This document shows, piece after piece, positions 33,032-41,268 of a DNA stretch of 64,000 nt; the first letter of the stretch is position 1; each line of letters starts with the position of its first letter. The position numbers and the translations under genes were made by a program. The DNA lies in contig NZ_JALCQI010000001.1 of assembly GCF_022651205.1 (NCBI RefSeq), positions 62,001 through 126,000 of the forward strand. The letters are read 5' to 3'. Under the pieces are notes generated by a model that ran no database searches, was not told where the DNA came from, and was given only the letters and a program-made list of their open reading frames with translations. This stretch comes from Limosilactobacillus sp. GTDB taxonomy: Bacteria > Bacillota > Bacilli > Lactobacillales > Lactobacillaceae.

Positions 33032-34367
33032 TTAATTTCCTTCTTTGTTAAAATGCGGTTCGTAAACTTTATAGAAAATAAGACTTAATATTAACGTTAG
33101 CATATCTGAACAAGCCTGAGCCGCTAATATCCCAGTGTAGCCGAAGAAGTGAGCTAAGATTGCAATTGAAAAGCCAAAGATGAGTCCTTGACGACTAAAC
33201 GAAAGCCAGAAAGCAGGAGATGCCTTTCCCATTGATTGGAAGGCCGTGGTGAATACCAAAATAATCCCAGCAAACGTTGTTGTTAACGAAAGCCACCGAA
33301 GCATTAATGCTCCTTCTTTAACGATTATTGGATCATTCATAAAGATCCGAATAACGTTTGGGGCAAAAATGAGAAGCAGAATTGTTAATCCGATGTTAAT
33401 TGAAGAAATAACAAATAGATCAAAGTGAATAATTTCATAGAAGCGTTTTTCGTTTTTTGCCCCATAGGCATAACCAATTAAGGGCTGAGCACCAAAAGCA
33501 AAGCCGACGATAATCATCACGATGATGGAATTGGCTTTCATCGCAATCCCCATTGCGGCAACGCTATTAGCCCCCGTATGAAATTAGATAACGATTGGTC
33601 ATGGCAGTTGCAAAGGAAACCATGATGTTAGTGATTGAAGCGGGGATACCGATTGCATAGATTTGCAATTGAAGATGACGATTGATTTTGGTTTCGTGAA
33701 TCGAAGTCGTCAACTTTTTACTTTTTGTCCTTAAGTAGTAAACCATGATAATATCAGCAATCACGCTAGAAGTAACGGTCGCAAGTGCTGATCCCGCAGC
33801 TCCTAATCCACAAGTGAAAATAAAGATCGGGTTAAGGAAGACGTTAATGATTGTACCGGCCATTGAGGCAATCATCGATTGGATCGCCAGACCTTCTGTT
33901 CGGAGAATATTGGTTGGTGATAGGCCAAAGATGATAAAAGCCGCACCCCAGGCGATTACCAAGTAATACTCACGAGCGTACTTCCAAGTGGTTGATGAGG
34001 CACCGAGCATGTGAAGAATCGGGTTTTGAAAAATTAACATTAATGCGGTGACGATGAGTCCACAAGCAATTGAATAGTAGAAGCAATATCCTGAAACATT
34101 TCTTGCAATCCGGTCCTTGTGTTCACCAAAGAGGCGGGAGATTAGCGAGCTACCACCAAGACCAAAAATATCACCGATCGCAATCATCAGGGTAAAAATT
34201 GGTGCTCCCTGAGATACCCCTGCGACCAAGTCAGGGTTACCGGTCTTCGAAACGAAGAAAGTATCAACTAGGTTATAGATAAGTGTGACAGCCATGCTTA
34301 GCACCACTGGTAGTGCAAGGGTAAAGTAGGCTTTTCTTATTGAAGTGTGTTCAAATAGGTTATCCAC
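33032..34367 (-). pseudogene. MATE-family multidrug/metabolite efflux gene with a frameshift
   Basis: Two ORFs, 34367-33567 and 33553-33032, join into about 445 residues if one G is removed from GGGGG at about 33572 (RYLISYGG* becomes RYLISYGANSVAAMGIAMK). The N-terminal half has DTFFVSKTGNPDLVAGVS and the C-terminal half GFAFGAQPLIGYAYGAKN, both typical MATE repeats. Start GTG with CAGGAGG upstream. As written it would give a truncated 266-residue protein. Its neighbour on the 3' side is also frameshifted. Confidence 0.8.
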
Positions 34368-34406
34368 AAAAATCCTCCTGTTAGAAATAGTTATTTAAAT
34401 CATTAA

Positions 34407-34434
34407 AGAGACCGAGGATAATCTCAGTCTCTAG
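34407..34434 (-). promoter_or_regulatory. Leader hairpin upstream of the MATE gene
   Basis: Minus strand AGAGACTGAG pairs with CTCGGTCTCT and is followed by a short TTT. It may be a weak attenuator of the efflux gene; no ligand motif is visible. Confidence 0.4.
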
Positions 34435-34499
34435 TATTTAAAGGATATTGATATTGTAGCGCAGGAGGGGATGGTTGTGTAAGGACTTTTTATGACTGG

Positions 34500-34620
34500 A
34501 GTGAGAGCTCGGCTCAGCTACTGTGCTTCGCCGAGTTTTCTACTGTTACATAGTTTAAACGTACTTCGCCCCGAGTTCCCTAAAGCTAGCAACCTCCACC
34601 TCCGACGGCAAGGCGCCGTT
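34500..34620 (-). repeat. 5'-truncated type 1 hairpin element with tail
   Basis: Minus strand: it begins at the apex (AACGGCGCCTTGCCGTCGG), keeps the right arm GAGGTGGAGGTTGCTAGC and the tail TTTAAACTATGTAACAGTAG, then short GC-rich palindromic debris (AGCTGAGCCGAGCT). The left half that would precede it is missing. Confidence 0.72.
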
Positions 34621-34759
34621 GCTTAGACGACAGAGTCGAGATCTGCTTGCCAGGGACTTGCTAGAGCTAACGCACTTCTGGCTAGACGTGAACAAGTCAC
34701 GCCTTCGCCAGAAGACATCGTTAGCCAACCGCAAGTCCTCTGCTGGCTTCGCACTCTCT
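34621..34759 (-). repeat. Full 3'-UTR hairpin element, type 2
   Basis: Minus strand: AGGAAGAGAGTGCGAAGCC directly after the ArsR-family stop, then the same nested stems as the copy at 22371 with only a few changes, and a degenerate tail (CGACTCTGTCGTCTAAGC). Confidence 0.85.
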
Positions 34760-34763
34760 TCCT

Positions 34764-35093
34764 CTAATACAAATTCTTCGGATGTGGTTCGCCTTTGATT
34801 TCGTGTTTAACGTGGGCGAGCATGTCATCGGTTAATTCCATGATATGAGGATCATCAAGAATGTAGAAGACTCGGGTGCCGGAGCGGCGAGAACAAACTA
34901 GTTGGTAACGACGGAGGATTCCTAGTTGTTTGGAAACCACTGGCTGAGCAAGGCCAAGATCATTAACAATTGTTTTTACATCAACCTCATTAGTTTGATG
35001 ACGAAGGTAGTAAAGAATTTTAATTCGCGTACTATTGCTTAATACTTTGTAAATCTTTGCCGCTTCATTAATTAAGACATCTGCTTGTTCCAC
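34764..35093 (-). CDS. ArsR-family metal-responsive repressor (CadC/CmtR-like)
   Basis: 109 residues from GTG 35093 (MEQADVL), which has GGAGG at the right distance; the track start is a TTG inside the promoter. The winged helix shows YKVLSNSTRIKILYYL and AQPVVSKQLGILRRYQLV. Few candidate metal ligands are visible (CSRR, DPHIMELTDDMLAHVKHE), so an alpha5-type His/Asp site is possible. It lies next to a CadD-type gene and has its own promoter at 35125-35152. Its 3' end is followed by a hairpin element. Confidence 0.87.
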   Translation of the reverse strand: MEQADVLINEAAKIYKVLSNSTRIKILYYLRHQTNEVDVKTIVNDLGLAQPVVSKQLGILRRYQLVCSRRSGTRVFYILDDPHIMELTDDMLAHVKHEIKGEPHPKNLY

Positions 35094-35124
35094 GGGTAAA
35101 GTCCTCCATCGCTTTTTGATGAAT

Positions 35125-35152
35125 ATTATACCAGACCAACCCACTGTGCCAA
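35125..35152 (-). promoter_or_regulatory. Promoter of the ArsR-family gene inside the cadD 3' end
   Basis: Minus strand TTGGCA, 16 bases, TATAAT. The -35 is within the last codons of the cadD gene, so the regulator can be made independently of the transporter. Confidence 0.6.
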
Positions 35153-35701
35153 GTGATGAATCAGTCCACTATCAAAGAAGACATAGATTCCGACCCCAAT
35201 ATAAACAATCTTCATTAACAGTTCACTATACTTATCCATAAACCGAGCGACTGGAGATAGTTTGCCGATTCCCTTAATCAAGATTACAACGAGAACGGTG
35301 AGGATCAGGATGAAACTCAATGCTAAACCAAAGTGACTAAGCGGAATTCCAGTTAAGATTGGTAAGAAGATCGAGAGATTGCAGCCAGAACAAACTGCAA
35401 GGTAAGTTATAAGAACAATTAGAATTGGCGATCGGGTGGCTGATTGCTGATTTGGATCTTCGTCATTATCGTGAAGCGCCATGTAAATTGGTAAAATTCC
35501 AAGAAAACCAAGGATCCATTCGGGAAGGAAGAGTGCAAGAACCTTTCCGGCAGCAAAACTAGTGGTGACCAGGAGTGCGACCCCAATCACATAGCCAATA
35601 ATGACGTCTCGCAATGGATACTTATTAACCAAACAAAGCAAGATAAAGAAGAAGTCCAGGTTAACTGCGATAAAGGTAACAAAAAGAAGCCAATAATTCA
35701 T
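35126..35701 (-). CDS. cadD: CadD-family cadmium resistance transporter
   Basis: 191 residues and five to six membrane segments. The sequence NYWLLFVTFIAVNLDFFFILL at the start and VCSGCNLSIFLPIL (about residue 115) with a cysteine pair are typical of the CadD/LysE-like cadmium transporters of Gram-positive bacteria. It likely exports or sequesters Cd2+. The upstream region contains two nested palindromes that could bind the adjacent ArsR-type repressor. Start ATG after CCTCC complement (GGAGG). Confidence 0.87.
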   Translation of the reverse strand: MNYWLLFVTFIAVNLDFFFILLCLVNKYPLRDVIIGYVIGVALLVTTSFAAGKVLALFLPEWILGFLGILPIYMALHDNDEDPNQQSATRSPILIVLITYLAVCSGCNLSIFLPILTGIPLSHFGLALSFILILTVLVVILIKGIGKLSPVARFMDKYSELLMKIVYIGVGIYVFFDSGLIHHLAQWVGLV

Positions 35702-35714
35702 GGTTTAAACCTCC

Positions 35715-35768
35715 AATATTCCAAAAACGATATATTTCATTTTAAATATATATCACTTTTGGAATATT
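35715..35768. promoter_or_regulatory. Nested palindromes upstream of cadD
   Basis: AATATTCCAAAA and TTTTGGAATATT form an outer 12-bp inverted repeat. Inside lies GATATATTTCATTTTAAATATATATC, an imperfect palindrome. The layout fits an operator for the ArsR-family repressor overlapping the cadD promoter. Confidence 0.55.
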
Positions 35769-35775
35769 TACAAGG

Positions 35776-36540
35776 TTAATCTTCAAAATAGGTGTAAAGT
35801 TTCTCTGTTGTTAGGGATTCCTTTTCTTCTCCCTTAAAGTCAGCTTTAACTTGGCCGTCTTTTAGGACAATTAGGCGATTCCCGTAAGTTAAAGCATCCT
35901 CAAGGTGGTGAGTAATCATTAGTGCTGTCAGGTGATCCTGATTAATCCGTTCATTAGTTGCGTGGAGGAGGTTTAAACTTGTGTGCGGATCAAGGGCAGC
36001 TGTATGTTCATCCAGTAGGAGAATGTCTGGCCGCTTAAGAGTTGCCATTAAGAAGCTTAGGGCTTGACGTTGACCACCAGAAAGTGCTCCGGTTGCCGTT
36101 GTCATCCGGTTCTCAAGACCATTGTTCATTGTAGCGGCAAGTTTAGTAAACCGTTCCATGTTCTGCTTAAGTTTACGAAGAACGAGGTGGCGCTTTTCAC
36201 CACGCTTTATAGCAAGTAACATGTTTTCAGCAACAGTCATTCGGGGAGCCGTTCCAAGCTTAGGATCCTGGAAGACCCGAGCAAGAAAAGTGGTTCGCTG
36301 TTCTTCGGTTGAATGGGTAATATCTTTACCGTTATGAAGAATTTGCCCGCTGTCCGCTTGGAGATTACCCCCGATGACGTTGAAGAGGGTTGATTTTCCA
36401 GCACCGTTAGTGCCGACAATGGTAATGAAATCTCCTTCATTAATTTTAAGGTTAATCCCCTTAAGAATTGTGGTCTCGTTTGCGGTGCCCTTATTAACAA
36501 CCGTCTTGACATTTTTTAGTTCTAAAATTGGTTTATTCAT
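35776..36540 (-). CDS. ABC ATPase of a TrpXYZ-like importer
   Basis: 254 residues. Walker A GTNGAGKSTLFN, signature ALSGGQRQALSFLM, Walker B ILLLDEHTAALDP and H-loop MITHHLEDA. It belongs to the COG1101 ATPases that always pair with a COG4120 permease and a COG2984 binding protein. The start overlaps the permease stop by eight bases. In streptococci the set is annotated as tryptophan uptake (TrpXYZ); other substrates are possible. Confidence 0.88.
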   Translation of the reverse strand: MNKPILELKNVKTVVNKGTANETTILKGINLKINEGDFITIVGTNGAGKSTLFNVIGGNLQADSGQILHNGKDITHSTEEQRTTFLARVFQDPKLGTAPRMTVAENMLLAIKRGEKRHLVLRKLKQNMERFTKLAATMNNGLENRMTTATGALSGGQRQALSFLMATLKRPDILLLDEHTAALDPHTSLNLLHATNERINQDHLTALMITHHLEDALTYGNRLIVLKDGQVKADFKGEEKESLTTEKLYTYFED

Positions 36541-37432
36541 GTGGCTGCACTCCCTTCATGATTGGCTTCCGGAGATGAACGACCTTTTCTAATTGTGGTA
36601 ACATCATGCAGATTGCGAGGACAACTGAAGAGATCAAGTTAAGATCATTAGCGGAGAAGCCAAGTTGGAGTACCGCAAGAAGGATTAGCCGGTAAATAAT
36701 TGAACCGAGGGTTACGGCAACTAGTCGTTGGTTAAGTGTTAAATCACCAAACGCTACTTCACCGATAATAATGGAAGCAAGGGCAATTACGATTGTCCCG
36801 ATCCCCATGTTAACATCAGCGTAACCGTTACTTTGCGCTACTAGAGCACCACAAAGGGCAACCATCCCGTTGGAAACCATTAGCCCCACATTGATCATTG
36901 AATCGGTGTGAATCCCTAATGATTTAGCCATTGTTGGGTTATCACCGGTGGCAATGAAGCCTTGACCATAATCGGTTGCTAAGAAAAGCATCATTAATAC
37001 CGTAACGATGATGATTACGATCAGACCGACAGAGACACTGTCAAAGAACTGGGGGAGTTGCTGAAGAAAGTTACCATTAAAAAGGGTCGGCTTTCCAAGC
37101 AAGGAAATGTTAGACTTTCCCATAATCCGTAAGTCAACGGAGTAAATCGCGGTCATTGTAAGAATCCCGGCTAAAAGACTCGGGATCTTCCCCTTAGTAT
37201 AGAGGAGACCAGTGATTAGTCCGGCGATCATCCCCGCACCAATTGCTAATAACGTTGCCAAAAATGGGTTAATTCCGTTTGAAATAGCGGTAACGGCAGT
37301 AGCAGCACCGAGAGGAAAGGTCCCTTCAACAGTCATATCAGCAAAATCGAGAATCCTAAATGTAAGGTAGAGACCGAGACCGAGAAGAGCCCATAACAGT
37401 CCCTGCCCGATTGATGAGACGATTAAATTCAT
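36533..37432 (-). CDS. ABC permease of a TrpXYZ-like importer
   Basis: 299 residues, about eight to nine membrane segments, COG4120 family. ALLGLGLYLTFRILDFADMTVEGTFPLGAA at the start is the family hallmark, with the branched-chain-permease-like fold. It overlaps both neighbours by a few bases (ATGA-type with the binding-protein gene), so the three genes are one unit. Confidence 0.88.
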   Translation of the reverse strand: MNLIVSSIGQGLLWALLGLGLYLTFRILDFADMTVEGTFPLGAATAVTAISNGINPFLATLLAIGAGMIAGLITGLLYTKGKIPSLLAGILTMTAIYSVDLRIMGKSNISLLGKPTLFNGNFLQQLPQFFDSVSVGLIVIIIVTVLMMLFLATDYGQGFIATGDNPTMAKSLGIHTDSMINVGLMVSNGMVALCGALVAQSNGYADVNMGIGTIVIALASIIIGEVAFGDLTLNQRLVAVTLGSIIYRLILLAVLQLGFSANDLNLISSVVLAICMMLPQLEKVVHLRKPIMKGVQPHE

Positions 37433-38418
37433 TTGAATACTTCCCCCTTTGTTTGAGCTTCGTGTTCAAATTGAGCTGGAATTTGAAGGTGGAGCTTCTT
37501 TGCCTGCTTAAGATTGAGGACCGGGTCACCATGGCGTACATACTCAATTGGCATGTTACCGATCTGCTTCCCCTTGATTACTTTTACCGTCATCTTGGCA
37601 CTCATAACCCCAAGTTTGTATTGGTTAACGCTATATGTAGCGACACCACCCTGTTTAACCATCGTATCACTAGCTGGAAAGACGGGTTTGTTAACTGCAT
37701 CGGCATTTTTTACTAGCGTTTGCATTGCACCGGCAACTGTATTATCGGTTGGGACAATCACGGCATCGACTTGACTTAACATTTGTTGTGAAACCTGGTT
37801 TAAGTCGTTACTGTTAGAAATCGAGTAAGCCTTAAGGTTGATGTGCATTTTCTTGCATTCACGGACAATTTGGTGGTAACCAGTGACACCGGAACTATCG
37901 TTTGAAGTGTAAATGACCCCGAGTGTTTTTAAGTTTGGTACAAATTGCTTAATCAATGTTAATTGTTGATGAACGGGTGCAAGGTCAGAGACCCCACTGA
38001 TATTGCTACCAGGGTGTTCATTATTTTTTACAAGTCCGGCACCTTGTGGATTAGAAACCGCACCAAGGACGATTGGAATTTTACTGGTTGAGTTCGCTAA
38101 TGCTTGGGAAGCTGGTGTGGTAATTCCAAAAAGCACCGTTGGATTATCGTTGGCTAATGTATTCGCCATCGTCTTCAGGTTACTTTGATCACCGTTTGCG
38201 TTTTCGTATTCAATTTTAATATTTTTACCGTTGTGGTAACCTTCCTTAGCAAGTTCATCAATAAATCCTTTGTAGATCTGGTCTAAGGCGGGATGGTGCA
38301 TTAGAGTTAAGACACCGACCTTCGGAACTCGCTGCTTAGTAACGCCGCCATTTTCAGTGAAAAAGGCGATCCCGAGGAATCCCAACAATAGGATAATTAC
38401 CGTATACATCCTTTTCAT
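37429..38418 (-). CDS. Substrate-binding protein of a TrpXYZ-like importer
   Basis: About 329 residues from ATG 38418 (GGAAGGAG upstream). A single N-terminal hydrophobic segment (residues 4-22) without a lipobox cysteine anchors a periplasmic-binding domain of the ABC_sub_bind family. VGVLTLMHHPALDQIYKGF, FGITTPASQAL and SNPQGAGLVKNNEHPGSNISGVSDL are typical. Again the lack of a lipid anchor is odd for a Gram-positive binding protein; the helix probably stays in place. A structured leader with a terminator precedes the gene. Confidence 0.87.
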   Translation of the reverse strand: MKRMYTVIILLLGFLGIAFFTENGGVTKQRVPKVGVLTLMHHPALDQIYKGFIDELAKEGYHNGKNIKIEYENANGDQSNLKTMANTLANDNPTVLFGITTPASQALANSTSKIPIVLGAVSNPQGAGLVKNNEHPGSNISGVSDLAPVHQQLTLIKQFVPNLKTLGVIYTSNDSSGVTGYHQIVRECKKMHINLKAYSISNSNDLNQVSQQMLSQVDAVIVPTDNTVAGAMQTLVKNADAVNKPVFPASDTMVKQGGVATYSVNQYKLGVMSAKMTVKVIKGKQIGNMPIEYVRHGDPVLNLKQAKKLHLQIPAQFEHEAQTKGEVFK

Positions 38419-38439
38419 AAGATAAACTCCTTCCAAATT

Positions 38440-38476
38440 AAAAAACGGAGAACCACATGCGAATGGCTCCCCGTTT
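38440..38476 (-). terminator. Leader terminator upstream of the TrpXYZ-like operon
   Basis: Minus strand AAAACGGGGAGCC pairs with GGTTCTCCGTTTT, followed by TTAATT. It sits 22 bases before the first start codon and should cause premature termination unless an upstream structure prevents it. Confidence 0.8.
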
Positions 38477-38489
38477 TAACAAAAGAAAA

Positions 38490-38605
38490 GCCTGCATGTT
38501 TGATCCATGCAGACTGAATAAATGATCACTTTCAGCCGGCACAGATGCAATCTGTCATCTCAGGTTGCATCCATGACGAATTCAACCCGAACTACCGGCT
38601 TTGCC
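38490..38605 (-). ncRNA. Candidate regulatory RNA with a pseudoknot
   Basis: On the minus strand AGCCGG and CCGGCT close a domain in which GTCAT pairs with ATGAC and GATGCAA with TTGCATC in crossed order, i.e. an H-type pseudoknot. A second hairpin CTGCATGGATCAAACATGCAG follows before the terminator. It matches none of the riboswitch consensus sequences I know (T-box, SAM, preQ1, THF, TPP, purine). Confidence 0.6.
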
Positions 38606-38642
38606 AACGAAGACTTAACTTGTTGCGATTTAAAGTAATCAT
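38592..38642 (-). CDS. Putative 16-residue leader peptide with one Trp codon
   Basis: ATG 38642 lies eight bases after GGGAG and encodes MITLNRNKLSLRWQSR. The TGG codon is followed by CAAAGCCGGTAG, so the last codons form the 5' strand of the AGCCGG stem that closes the pseudoknot domain. A ribosome stalled at Trp would mask it. An overlapping 29-codon ORF from ATG 38649 is an alternative but has poor RBS spacing. Confidence 0.4.
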   Translation of the reverse strand: MITLNRNKLSLRWQSR

Positions 38643-38828
38643 TTAACATTCTCCCGTTCATTTAGATTGTCTATAGTTTAGCGAAGGGTTATCTGGATGT
38701 CAAGGTAAAAATGAGACTTTTTTAATAATCACATTAAAGAGTGGAGAAGGCTTTGGTTTGGAGAGCAATTTAATTTGTGTTACCATATTAAGCAGTTTAA
38801 AACGGCAAAATGAGGAGAGAGAAACGAC

Positions 38829-40370
38829 ATGGCAGTATTAGATGTCAAAGGACTGACGATGAGTTATGCTGATAAACAGCTCTACGATGATGCGAGCTTC
38901 CAGCTTGAAAAGCATGAACATATGGGAATCGTTGGCCAAAACGGTGCAGGGAAGAGTACACTTATTAAGATTCTAATCGGTAAGGTCCTTCCAGTGGCAG
39001 GAACGGTTACTTGGGCGAAAAATGTCAAAATTGGTTATTTGGACCAGTATGTGGATATTCCAAAGGGGATGACCCTGATTAAATTTCTTCATACTGCCTT
39101 TGCCGATCTCTATGAAATCAATGACCGGATGAATAAGTTGTACCAAGATTACGCTCAAAACATGGACGATGAACTGCTAACTAAAGCGGGTCGGTTACAA
39201 GAACAGCTTGATGCCCATAACTTCTATGATATTGAGACGGAAGTTGAGCGGGTAATGAACGGACTAGGATTGACTGAAATTGGGAAGGATCACGTTGTTT
39301 CGGAGATGAGTGGTGGTCAACGGTCAAAGATTATTTTGGCTAAGATGCTGCTGGAAAAGCCAGATGTGATCCTGCTTGATGAACCGACTAACTATCTTGA
39401 TACTGCTCATATCGAATGGCTAATTGATTACCTCAATAACTTTGATGGGGCAGCAATGATTATCTCGCATGACTATGATTTTCTGGAACAGGTAACTAAC
39501 ACGATTTGTGACGTGGCGTTTGGAAAAATTACTAAGTATCGCGGTAGTTTTGAGCAAGCAATGCGGCAAAAGGAAGAGCGGAAAGAAACTCAAGAACGCG
39601 AATACGAAAAGCAACAGGTTGTCATTGAAAAGGCCGAGCGCTTTATCCGTAAGAATAAGGCCGGTTCAAAGTCAACAATGGCCAAGTCACGGGAAAAGAT
39701 GCTTGCCCGGATGAAACGGATTGATCCACCGGCAGATAATCTAAAAGCAACGTTTAAATTTCCGTATGAAAACACTGGCTCCGCAAATGCACTCCGGGTC
39801 GAAAAACTTTCGGTTGGTTATGGACACCCATTATTAGCCCCTGTAACTTTCTCAATGACGATGGGAGAAAAGCTTCTTTTCACGGGATTTAACGGTGTTG
39901 GGAAGTCAACGTTGATTAAGTCAATTCTTAAGAAGATCCCTGCCCTTGGTGGAACTGCAACCTTTTCGCCATCCGCTAAGATTAACTACTTTGATCAGGA
40001 TCTTGAATGGGATGATCCATCGTTAACGCCATTACAGACGATTCAGAATATGTTTCCAACGATGCAGCCAAAGACGATTCGTCAAAAGTTAGCCCGAGCT
40101 GGAATTAACGCGGCAAACACGATGAAGCCATTGCACCTCCTGTCTGGTGGTGAGCAAACCAAGGTGAAGTTGGCAATCCTCGAGTTAACGCCATGTAACT
40201 TTTTGATCATGGATGAACCGACAAACCACTTGGACGATGAAACGAAGGATGGGTTAAAGACAGCTCTCCAAAATTTCCCGGGAAATTTAATTTTGGTTAG
40301 TCACGAACAGAGCTTCTATGAGGGTTGGCTTGATAAGATCCTGAACGTTGAAAAACTTAGTTTAAAATAA
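38829..40370 (+). CDS. ABC-F family ATPase (YbiT/EttA-like translation factor)
   Basis: 513 residues, two ABC cassettes and no membrane segments. Walker A motifs are GQNGAGKST (about 36) and GFNGVGKST (about 360), signatures MSGGQRSKI and LSGGEQTKV, and Walker B VILLDEPTNYLD and FLIMDEPTNHLD. A charged linker (RQKEERKETQEREYEKQQ) joins them. ABC-F proteins bind the ribosomal E site to relieve stalls or protect from antibiotics; which role applies is open. A Noc-site palindrome lies within the 3' end of the gene. AGGAGAG precedes the ATG. Confidence 0.9.
   Translation: MAVLDVKGLTMSYADKQLYDDASFQLEKHEHMGIVGQNGAGKSTLIKILIGKVLPVAGTVTWAKNVKIGYLDQYVDIPKGMTLIKFLHTAFADLYEINDRMNKLYQDYAQNMDDELLTKAGRLQEQLDAHNFYDIETEVERVMNGLGLTEIGKDHVVSEMSGGQRSKIILAKMLLEKPDVILLDEPTNYLDTAHIEWLIDYLNNFDGAAMIISHDYDFLEQVTNTICDVAFGKITKYRGSFEQAMRQKEERKETQEREYEKQQVVIEKAERFIRKNKAGSKSTMAKSREKMLARMKRIDPPADNLKATFKFPYENTGSANALRVEKLSVGYGHPLLAPVTFSMTMGEKLLFTGFNGVGKSTLIKSILKKIPALGGTATFSPSAKINYFDQDLEWDDPSLTPLQTIQNMFPTMQPKTIRQKLARAGINAANTMKPLHLLSGGEQTKVKLAILELTPCNFLIMDEPTNHLDDETKDGLKTALQNFPGNLILVSHEQSFYEGWLDKILNVEKLSLK
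40273..40286. promoter_or_regulatory. Noc-binding palindrome within the ABC-F gene
   Basis: Exact ATTTCCCGGGAAAT inside the coding sequence (codons for NFPGN). Noc sites commonly fall in genes because their role is positional on the chromosome. Confidence 0.75.
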
Positions 40371-40411
40371 AAAATATGAGACAATAAATACTGAAGGGAG
40401 GATGCGGTGTT

Positions 40412-41197
40412 ATGCACTACTACTCATTATCAGAAATTATTGTCTTATTTTTTACCTATTCAATTGTAGGTTGGTTATGGGAAACTTTTTACTGCTCAAT
40501 TAAGGATCATCATTATGCCTACCGGGGATTTTTGTTTGGTCCGTACTGTCCAGTATATGGCTTTGCGGTTACAACAATCCTAATTACCGCGGAACCGGTT
40601 AAGCATAACCTACTTCTCCTATTCATTGTTGGTTTTATCGTTGCTAGTATTTTTGAGTATTTTGCAAGCTTGCTGCTAGAAAAACTTTTTCACATGAAAC
40701 TTTGGGATTACTCGAAACTAAAGGGAAACATCCAGGGACGGGTTGCTCCAGAAATATCACTGTTCTGGGGAATTGGCGTCGTGTTCCTGGTTAAATATAT
40801 CCAACCATTTATCCAAAGAATCATTAACTGGGAAGAAGCGAGAACTCACGGCTGGCTAGCGGTAATAATTGTTCTTGTGATGGGAACCGATACTGCTTTA
40901 ACAATGATCAGTGTTCATCAATTCCATACTTCTACCAAGCAGTGGGATCAACGGATTAATCAACACCTTGAAGAACTCCACCAGCGAATTCATGTTGCGG
41001 GACCTGCCGAAAGCAAACTACTAAAACACCGCTTAGCAAATTGGCGTGCTGAGGTAACGGATAGTGATGAACTGCGGAAGTTTAAGCAGCAGCTTTCTTG
41101 GAACCAACGGCGGCTGATTAAGAGCTTCCCAAGAATGAAGCTGACTGATACGAAGCGGTTTAATGAAGTAAAGAAGAACTTAGTAAAGAAAGACTAA
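40412..41197 (+). CDS. CmpB-type putative ABC permease family membrane protein
   Basis: 261 residues, five to six membrane segments in the first 170 and a charged helical C-terminal tail (KQWDQRINQHLEELHQRI). YSIVGWLWETFYCSI and YRGFLFGPYCPVYGFA are conserved features of the PF06541-like family, annotated as putative ABC permease without proof. It follows the ABC-F gene after 41 bases; a physical link to that ATPase is unlikely since ABC-F proteins do not power transport. AAGGGAGG precedes the ATG. Role unknown. Confidence 0.8.
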   Translation: MHYYSLSEIIVLFFTYSIVGWLWETFYCSIKDHHYAYRGFLFGPYCPVYGFAVTTILITAEPVKHNLLLLFIVGFIVASIFEYFASLLLEKLFHMKLWDYSKLKGNIQGRVAPEISLFWGIGVVFLVKYIQPFIQRIINWEEARTHGWLAVIIVLVMGTDTALTMISVHQFHTSTKQWDQRINQHLEELHQRIHVAGPAESKLLKHRLANWRAEVTDSDELRKFKQQLSWNQRRLIKSFPRMKLTDTKRFNEVKKNLVKKD

Positions 41198-41268
41198 AAT
41201 TACTCGCCTTAAACTAATTGATTGGCTATAATAAGCGCGAATGCTTATATCAAAAGAGGAATAACAGG

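Noticed and set aside
38490-38660. T-box in the TrpXYZ-like leader
   Set aside because: No GGTGGNACCGCG bulge or stem I motifs.
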